From: Phycisphaeraceae bacterium
Lineage (GTDB): Bacteria > Planctomycetota > Phycisphaerae > Phycisphaerales > Zrk34
Assembly (NCBI GenBank): GCA_028281485.1
Contig: JANQJT010000242.1
Span: forward strand, 1-6,148
Direction: 5' to 3'
Length of the DNA stretch: 6,148 nt
Below, one piece after another: positions 1 through 4,368 of this stretch. A program made the position numbers and the translations under genes. The notes beneath the pieces are model-generated. The model had not been told where the DNA came from, did no database searches, and was given only the letters and a program-made list of their open reading frames with translations. The stretch's first letter is position 1, and each line of letters starts with the position of its first letter.

Positions 1-90
1 GCAGCCGGTTTGCACCCACTCGGTCAGCACGTTGTTGGCGTTCGATACGATCACGATACGCTCGATCGGCAGTCCCAGGGCGCGTCTGGC
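1..90 (-). pseudogene. thrC: Threonine synthase (ThrC) internal fragment, truncated at a junction
   Basis: Read on the minus strand, the first bases encode LGLPIERIVIVSNANN followed by VLTEWVQTG. This closely resembles the middle of threonine synthase, where E. coli ThrC has LGLPVKRFIAATNVND before a conserved acidic/aromatic stretch. ThrC is a PLP enzyme that converts O-phospho-L-homoserine to threonine. The C-terminal part would continue off the left edge of the window. Toward the N-terminus the similarity fades after about position 81-90, and the frame meets a stop at 97-99 with no ATG or GTG start in between. The conserved glycine-rich PLP phosphate-binding segment that should precede this region is absent. 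The other strand takes over immediately as a DHOD-like gene, so this is a 5'-truncated gene or one half of a mis-joined contig. Identification rests on a segment of about 28 residues. Confidence 0.6.
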
Positions 91-779
91 GCATCCTCAA
101 GACCGTCCGCTACTACCCCCGCATCAAGGCGTGGGTCAACCAGATCGGCCTGCGCAACCCCGGCGTGGCCTGGCTGGTCGATCGCGTGCGGTCGGGTCGG
201 ATCGACGTGGCCGACAAGATCGTCTCCGTGCACGGGTTCAAGGACGACGACTGGTACGAGTTGCTGGAGTGGATGAACGACATCAAGCCCATGGCCGTTG
301 AGCTGAACATGAGCTGTCCCAACGTCGGGCAGATCGATTGGCCGGTCGACCTGTTCGATCGGGCGATGGCGACGGGGCTGTCGATTGTCGTCAAGGTCCC
401 GCCGGTCAATTACCACACGCTGTTCGCCCAGGCCCACAGCGCCGGTGTGCGGACGTATCACTGCTGCAACACGCTGCCCACGCCGCGCGGCGGTGTCAGC
501 GGCAAACCCCTCAAGCCCGTCGCCCTGCAGGCCATCCGTGATATCCGTGAGAACCACCTGCGTGATGAGGGTGAACCGACGTGCGTCATCGGTGGGGGGG
601 GCATCACCGAGCCGGCGGACATCGACGACTACGCCGACGCCGGCGCAAACGCCTTCGCGCTGGGCACGAAGGTCATGCACCCGCGTTACCTGTTGAGTTG
701 CGACGCGCTGGAATCGCTGATGACGCGCGCCGCCGAGCGGGCGACGCTGACTCAGCCGATTAATTCAGGTCAATCTTGA
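78..779 (+). CDS. Dihydroorotate dehydrogenase-like (class 1 DHOD family) flavoprotein, N-terminally truncated
   Basis: This is an FMN-dependent TIM-barrel enzyme of the dihydroorotate dehydrogenase family, whose known role is oxidation of dihydroorotate to orotate in pyrimidine synthesis. Seen in order: a WVNQIGLRNPGV segment near 130-167 (the IGLxNPG motif after the first strands); ELNMSCPN at 300-323, where the Cys at 315-317 sits at the class 1 catalytic cysteine position; VVKVPP with the presumed FMN-contacting Lys at 393-395; NTLPTPRGGVSG at about 468-503; the phosphate-binding IGGGGI at 588-605; and a DAGANAFALGT strand. Compared with B. subtilis PyrD, the first 50-60 residues are missing and the loop between NT and GG is much shorter. 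The frame is open back to position 3, but residues encoded before about 78 look like a shadow of the opposite-strand ThrC fragment. A GTG at 165 is the first usable start codon, yet it lies downstream of conserved sequence, so it is not the real start. It could be a DHOD paralogue acting on another substrate rather than true PyrD. Confidence 0.82.
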   Translation, partial: GRVWRILKTVRYYPRIKAWVNQIGLRNPGVAWLVDRVRSGRIDVADKIVSVHGFKDDDWYELLEWMNDIKPMAVELNMSCPNVGQIDWPVDLFDRAMATGLSIVVKVPPVNYHTLFAQAHSAGVRTYHCCNTLPTPRGGVSGKPLKPVALQAIRDIRENHLRDEGEPTCVIGGGGITEPADIDDYADAGANAFALGTKVMHPRYLLSCDALESLMTRAAERATLTQPINSGQS

Positions 780-3012
780 CGCTCACCGCCACGGCCGGGG
801 CCTGGATGCGGTAGTCGTGGTAATCGCCGAAGCCGAAGTTCCGCTTGTTCAGCGCCTCGTCGATCACACCCAACAGGTTGTAACCGTCGACACGCAGGGT
901 CACGTTCTCGCGCGGCTCCATCTGGATACCGAAGTTGAGGTAGGCATTGATGCCGTACGGCTCGCTGAGGTTGAGCGCGGACAGGCCGTCGGTCAGACGG
1001 GTCACGGTGTCCAGGTCCTCGGCGCCGGGGAAGCCCCAGTAGACCCGCAGCGACGCGTCAACCAGCACCTCTTCGTTGAGCTGCGTGCCCACGATGACCT
1101 TCGTGATGTTCGGTGACCACACCGCCAGGTCCTCGCCGCCGAACGGCTCGGCGGTCAGCAGCTGGCTCGTGCCGGGCGCGGGCTTGAAGTTGATCAGGTA
1201 GTGATACCCGTGCGACGCGGTGACGAACGTCGGGCCGTCCTCGTAGGTTGCCTCCAGCTCGATGCCGATGCTCTTCATCTGGCCGATGCCGCCGACCTGG
1301 CTGGCTGCGCCGTCCCAGGCGACCACGTCCAACGCGTGGAAGTAGACGCTGGAAGCGAGGGACAGGTTCTCGTCCTGCTGTCGCTCGTAGCGCAGCTCGA
1401 GGTTGTCCAGGATCTCGGGCTGGCTGTGGTTGCCGACCAGGATGTCGTTGGCCTTCTGTTCCTCGGCGAACGTCATACGCACGGAGCGCGACGCCATGAA
1501 CTTCCACGCCTCGTCTTCGTTGGGCGTGTGGACCACAGAGACGCGCGGGCTGAAGAGGGTGTCGTTGAAGCGGTTGGCGTCCATGCGGATGCTGCTGAAG
1601 ACGGTCCACCGCTCGTTGACGGTGTACTGGTCCTCGCCGAAGACGGAGATCGTGTCGACCGCCCAGCGGATGCCCGGGGCGAAGCCGAGCGGGAAGTCGA
1701 AGAGGACGAACTGAGAGGTTATGCCGGGAAAACCGGGGCTGTCCAGGCCGAACTCTTCATGCGAGTATTCGGTGCCGATGGCGATCTTGTGCTCGTCGTT
1801 CGGTTCCCAGTTCACCACCGCGCGGAAGTAGTACTCGTCCTCACGCGTAGAGATGGGCGTCGTGCCGCCGAAGTTCTTGCGTTCGTGATCGAACAGGTCG
1901 TAGCTGAACGCCAAGTCCGCGGTCATCTCTTCGTTGATCTCGTGGGTGTAGCCGATGAAGGCGGTGAGCTGTTGGTAGCCGTGGCCGGGGTTCGAGCCGA
2001 AGTCGCTGAGGCTGGTAAACGTGCCGGGCGCCTGGAAGCCGAACGGCGGGTTGGCGACGGCGCGCTGCGCGTGCGTGAACTCGTAACCGCCACGCGTGTA
2101 GCGGACCCACGCCTCGATCGAACCGTCGTTCAGGTGCAGGTGCGCCTTCATGCGTGGCAGGGCTCGGTAGGCCTGGTTGGCCGGATTGATGGGGTAGTTC
2201 ACATCGTTCTCCGCCACGACCGGCGAGCCGAACGTGGTGGTGAACGAGTTGTTCATGCGGAACGGGGCGTAGTCCTGATCGGCGCCGACGTACTCTTCGA
2301 TGCCGAAGTAGCCGTAGTAGGCGGTGTCTTCGTCGATCTTCACGCCGTGCTTGGCTTCGATGGCGTAGAACTCCTCGATCGCTCCGACGCGGCCGCGCAC
2401 CTCCGTGCCCTGGAACAAAAGACCGTTTTCGGTCGTCAGGTTGACCACCATCGACACCGCGCCGGGACCGTATGTGGCTGAACCCGGGCCACGCACGACC
2501 GTCACCTGGTGCAGGTCGCCCAGCAGCGACAGGTCACGCTCGGGCAGGGCGCCGTAGTGGCCTTTTTCGTTCATGATTCGGCCGTTGACGCGGAGCAGGT
2601 ACTGTCCGTCGCGGTCGCTGATCAGCCCGCGCGCACCCAGGTGCGGCGCCTCCCAGTGGTGTAGCAGGAACTGCGTGTTGGGTACGTAGATATCGATCAG
2701 TTCGTTGAGGCTGCGCGCACCGCTGCGCCAGATCTGATCGCTGCTGATCGTGGTATAGGCCGAAGGGATCATTTGCTCGGAGACTTCGGTGAGCGTGCCG
2801 GTGTCGTAGATGCTGACGGAGATCAGCTCTTCGAACACGAGGTCGGCGTACTCGTTTTCGGAGTGGTTCGCGGCGAGCAGGATCGGCTCGTCTTCCCCGA
2901 TCGGTTCATCGGTGATCTCGGCTCGACCGGTCGCGGTCACCAGCAACACCGCCACGACGCTGAGTGTGAAGATGCTTTGTCCGGCCGCATTCCTGGTCCA
3001 CGTGGTATCCAT
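760..3012 (-). CDS. TonB-dependent outer-membrane receptor
   Basis: This is a complete 750-residue outer-membrane receptor for energy-dependent uptake of a large or scarce nutrient; the substrate cannot be read from the sequence. The ATG at 3010-3012 is preferred because a purine-rich GGGGAGGGG lies just upstream and because it starts a good signal peptide: Arg at residue 7, a hydrophobic core at about 13-28, and a likely cleavage after GRA (residue 31). An upstream GTG at 3058-3060 would add 16 residues without a clear ribosome site. Residues 57-75 (FEELISVSIYDTGTLTE) look like the short conserved stretch before the plug in this receptor group. The plug domain spans about 78-197, with SGARSLNELI near 97-106, GARGL at 126-130 and VVRGPGSATYGPGAVSMVVN at 172-191, the usual RGP-S-YG-A signature. 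The rest alternates aromatic and polar strands as expected of a 22-strand barrel, ending in a DGYNLLG-type strand and a final VSVKIDLN. The terminal residue is Asn rather than the common Phe. No exbB, exbD or tonB is nearby. The 3' end overlaps the convergent DHOD-like gene by 20 bases. Confidence 0.9.
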   Translation of the reverse strand: MDTTWTRNAAGQSIFTLSVVAVLLVTATGRAEITDEPIGEDEPILLAANHSENEYADLVFEELISVSIYDTGTLTEVSEQMIPSAYTTISSDQIWRSGARSLNELIDIYVPNTQFLLHHWEAPHLGARGLISDRDGQYLLRVNGRIMNEKGHYGALPERDLSLLGDLHQVTVVRGPGSATYGPGAVSMVVNLTTENGLLFQGTEVRGRVGAIEEFYAIEAKHGVKIDEDTAYYGYFGIEEYVGADQDYAPFRMNNSFTTTFGSPVVAENDVNYPINPANQAYRALPRMKAHLHLNDGSIEAWVRYTRGGYEFTHAQRAVANPPFGFQAPGTFTSLSDFGSNPGHGYQQLTAFIGYTHEINEEMTADLAFSYDLFDHERKNFGGTTPISTREDEYYFRAVVNWEPNDEHKIAIGTEYSHEEFGLDSPGFPGITSQFVLFDFPLGFAPGIRWAVDTISVFGEDQYTVNERWTVFSSIRMDANRFNDTLFSPRVSVVHTPNEDEAWKFMASRSVRMTFAEEQKANDILVGNHSQPEILDNLELRYERQQDENLSLASSVYFHALDVVAWDGAASQVGGIGQMKSIGIELEATYEDGPTFVTASHGYHYLINFKPAPGTSQLLTAEPFGGEDLAVWSPNITKVIVGTQLNEEVLVDASLRVYWGFPGAEDLDTVTRLTDGLSALNLSEPYGINAYLNFGIQMEPRENVTLRVDGYNLLGVIDEALNKRNFGFGDYHDYRIQAPAVAVSVKIDLN

Positions 3013-3014
3013 GT

Positions 3015-3023
3015 CCCCTCCCC
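3015..3023 (-). promoter_or_regulatory. Ribosome binding site of the TonB receptor gene
   Basis: On the minus strand this reads GGGGAGGGG, followed by AC and the ATG at 3012. The GGAGG core (3017-3021) sits four bases from the start codon, slightly close, but GGGGAG gives a similar pairing a little further away. It decides the start in favour of the ATG over the GTG 48 bases upstream. Confidence 0.55.
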
Positions 3024-3208
3024 AGTTTCGTTGCAGACAAACGAATGAAGTGTTATTCACCGCATTCGGTCTGTAGGGGTTGTGACTTGAGGTGGGGATA
3101 GAGGGATTGCGACAATTTCACGGAATCGCACGGCACCGAGCAGGTGAGCCGCGATGATCCGCTATATCGGGGTTGCAAGCGACGCGCGCACGATATCGGC
3201 CCTCAAGA

Positions 3209-3226
3209 CCCGTACGCGTTTACGGG
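3209..3226 (-). terminator. Possible terminator hairpin after the small membrane protein gene
   Basis: CCCGTA and TACGGG form a perfect 6-bp inverted repeat around a 6-base loop, about 30 bases past the stop of the gene ending at 3258. There is no run of T on either side, so this is not a classic intrinsic terminator. It may be a transcript-stabilising stem or chance. The rest of 3013-3257 shows no gene, riboswitch consensus or convincing sigma-70 promoter, although the receptor gene should have a promoter in this stretch unless it is co-transcribed with the gene upstream. Confidence 0.22.
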
Positions 3227-3257
3227 ATGCCTGGTGTGTCTCGATTGCGTTTAGAGC

Positions 3258-3521
3258 TTATTCGGTACCGGCATCGCGGGGCGGATGGGCGACCGGGGCC
3301 TGCTCTCCCCGCTCACGACGACGGGGCAGCGCTTCCAGGTGCAGCCCGAAGCCGATCATCACCAGCAACACGCCCACCACCAGCACCAGGACCCACATCT
3401 CCACGAGCTGGTTGAGCTTGACCCACGTCAGGTGATCGATCACCGCGAACGCCACCATCGCGACGCCCACCATCGCCAGCACCCAACCGATCTCGTCACG
3501 CCATGATTCGTGTACCTTCAT
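3258..3521 (-). CDS. Small two-pass membrane protein of unknown function
   Basis: I do not recognise the family of this 87-residue protein. It has a short charged N-terminus (MKVHESWRDE) and a first hydrophobic segment at about residues 11-28. A short polar/amphipathic stretch follows (DHLTWVKLNQLVE, 29-41), then a second, very hydrophobic segment at about 42-60 (MWVLVLVVGVLLVMIGFG). It ends in a basic, proline-rich tail (PRRRERGEQAPVAHPPRDAG). This predicts a helical hairpin in the inner membrane with a charged soluble tail. The ATG is supported by GAAGGAG seven bases upstream. Coding is further supported by a clean hydrophobic/charged segmentation and by a promoter-like element upstream. 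It points the same way as the TonB receptor gene, 245 bases ahead of it. That gap is large for an operon but does not exclude co-transcription. It could be a regulator or assembly helper of a membrane process, but nothing in the sequence says which. Confidence 0.7.
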   Translation of the reverse strand: MKVHESWRDEIGWVLAMVGVAMVAFAVIDHLTWVKLNQLVEMWVLVLVVGVLLVMIGFGLHLEALPRRRERGEQAPVAHPPRDAGTE

Positions 3522-3528
3522 GCGACCG

Positions 3529-3535
3529 CTCCTTC
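3529..3535 (-). promoter_or_regulatory. Ribosome binding site of the small membrane protein gene
   Basis: The minus strand reads GAAGGAG here, seven bases before the ATG at 3519-3521. This near-ideal Shine-Dalgarno site is the main evidence that the 87-codon frame is a real gene with this start. Confidence 0.65.
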
Positions 3536-3598
3536 AACGGAAACGTCTTGGAAATGTCGGGGCCACACACGAGCACCACCGTAGATATGTCTGTCTCT

Positions 3599-3627
3599 AT
3601 TACCTCGGTCAGCGGTTGGAAAGTCAA
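3599..3627 (-). promoter_or_regulatory. Candidate sigma-70-like promoter for the small membrane protein gene
   Basis: On the minus strand TTGACT (3622-3627, five of six to the -35 consensus) is followed after 17 bases by GGTAAT (3599-3604), or after 19 bases by TAATAG (3597-3602). The -35 is good and the -10 is mediocre. Transcription would start near 3590, leaving a leader of about 70 bases before the ATG at 3521. It lies in the divergent intergenic region and faces away from the argA-like gene. Confidence 0.4.
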
Positions 3628-3661
3628 GCACAATCTCGCTGTTCCCGCCGATGTTGTGCAC

Positions 3662-3667
3662 TATAAT
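3662..3667 (+). promoter_or_regulatory. Candidate -10 box for the argA-like gene
   Basis: A perfect TATAAT stands out in GC-rich surroundings, 26 bases before the ATG at 3694. The -35 at the expected 17-base spacing is poor (CTGTTC at 3639-3644). Transcription from it would give a very short leader of about 20 bases. There is no strong Shine-Dalgarno sequence before the ATG, which fits a short, weakly structured leader. A palindromic GTGCAC (3656-3661) directly abuts the box. Confidence 0.45.
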
Positions 3668-3693
3668 CGCCTAAACGACACGCGAGCCCGCTC

Positions 3694-4266
3694 ATGACCA
3701 CCATCCGCACCGCCCACGTCCACGACGTCGCACCCATGGTGCACCTGATCAACGACTACGCCGAGCAGGGCGTGATGATCCACCGCTCCATGGCCGAGCT
3801 GTACGAGCACCTCCGCGACTTCTGGGTCGCCGAGCGTGAGGGCAGCGTCGTTGGTGTGGGGGGGCTGCGGATCATGTGGTCCACGATCGGCGAGGTCTAC
3901 GCGCTGGCCGTGCATCCCGACGCGCGTGGCGGGGGAGTGGGCCGGCAGCTCGTCGAAGCCGCGGTCGACAACGCCGACGCGCTGGGCCTGCGGCAGGTCT
4001 TCGCACTGACCTACGAACGCGCGTTCTTCGAGCGCTGCGGGTTCGCCGTGGCCGATCGGATGAATCTGCCGCAGAAGGTGTGGGGCGAGTGCGTTCGCTG
4101 CCCCAAGCACGACGCCTGCGACGAGATCGCCATGGTCCGCACGCTCCGCGAACCGACCGCCGAAGAACTGTCGGCAGCGAGCCCGTCTGTCGATACACTA
4201 CAGGGCCCGATGCCGATCCCCATCCCCGCCGTCCTCAAGATCGACGCCGAAGCACGAAACGCGTAA
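3694..4266 (+). CDS. argA: N-acetylglutamate synthase, short GNAT (ArgA-like) type
   Basis: This is a 190-residue GNAT acetyltransferase that most resembles the stand-alone N-acetylglutamate synthases. These transfer acetyl from acetyl-CoA to glutamate, the first step of arginine synthesis, in the cytoplasm. The N-terminus IRTAHVHDVAPMVHLINDYA and the segment RSMAELYEHLRDFWVAE (31-47) match the family pattern. A core strand EVYALAVHP (67-75) leads into the acetyl-CoA pyrophosphate loop DARGGGVGRQL (76-86, RxxGxG type). FALTYERAFFERCGF (103-117) is the typical late beta-strand and FF-GF signature. It is followed by LPQKVWGECVRCPKHDACDE (125-144), the Cys-rich KVW-x2-C-x2-C-x5-C ending typical of this group. 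About 40 residues beyond the usual end form a Pro/Ala-rich tail (PMPIPIP at 172-178) of unknown role. The amino-acid-kinase domain of long ArgA is absent. The ATG is the first in frame after the TATAAT box. A different amino-acid N-acetyltransferase activity remains possible. Confidence 0.8.
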   Translation: MTTIRTAHVHDVAPMVHLINDYAEQGVMIHRSMAELYEHLRDFWVAEREGSVVGVGGLRIMWSTIGEVYALAVHPDARGGGVGRQLVEAAVDNADALGLRQVFALTYERAFFERCGFAVADRMNLPQKVWGECVRCPKHDACDEIAMVRTLREPTAEELSAASPSVDTLQGPMPIPIPAVLKIDAEARNA

Positions 4267-4268
4267 CC

Positions 4269-4286
4269 CGCGACCCCGCGGTCGCG
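4269..4286 (+). terminator. GC-rich hairpin just after the argA-like gene
   Basis: CGCGACC and GGTCGCG form a perfect 7-bp stem with a CCGC loop, starting three bases past the TAA at 4264-4266. No T-run follows, so it may act as a U-less terminator or as 3'-end protection rather than a canonical intrinsic terminator. It lies between two genes on the same strand, which would partly separate argA from mfd. The rest of 4267-4368 shows no clear promoter or Shine-Dalgarno site. Confidence 0.4.
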
Positions 4287-4368
4287 ACGAGACAACCCGA
4301 ACCCGCTAACGACCGGCTGCCGCGTGCCGCCGTAGGTCGCGCCTGCGCTTGCGCCGAACATCACGCCC

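Noticed and set aside
594..601. Run of eight G in the DHOD-like gene as a possible frameshift site
   Set aside because: The frame continues correctly on both sides and the run encodes the expected IGGGGI FMN-binding motif, so no frameshift is needed.
51..680. A 209-codon open frame on the minus strand, antisense to the DHOD-like gene
   Set aside because: It shows no domain pattern, while the plus frame carries NxSCPN, IGGGGI and other DHOD motifs. It is also in a different frame from the ThrC fragment.
1201..2481. A 426-codon open frame on the plus strand, antisense to the TonB receptor gene
   Set aside because: It lies wholly inside the receptor gene and its peptide (rich in V, A, D, E, R and G) has no recognisable domain, signal or motif. 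High GC gives long antisense shadows, and the receptor on the other strand has clear plug motifs and a signal peptide.
3061..3257. A possible cobalamin or other riboswitch ahead of the TonB receptor gene
   Set aside because: I read the leader on the minus strand for the B12-box and other conserved cores and saw no match; only one weak hairpin at 3209-3226 is present.
3154..3435. A 93-codon plus-strand frame between the receptor and small membrane protein genes
   Set aside because: Its peptide is rich in Ser, Thr and Arg without structure, has no ribosome site, and mostly overlaps the antisense small membrane protein gene, which has a good ribosome site and two clear membrane segments.
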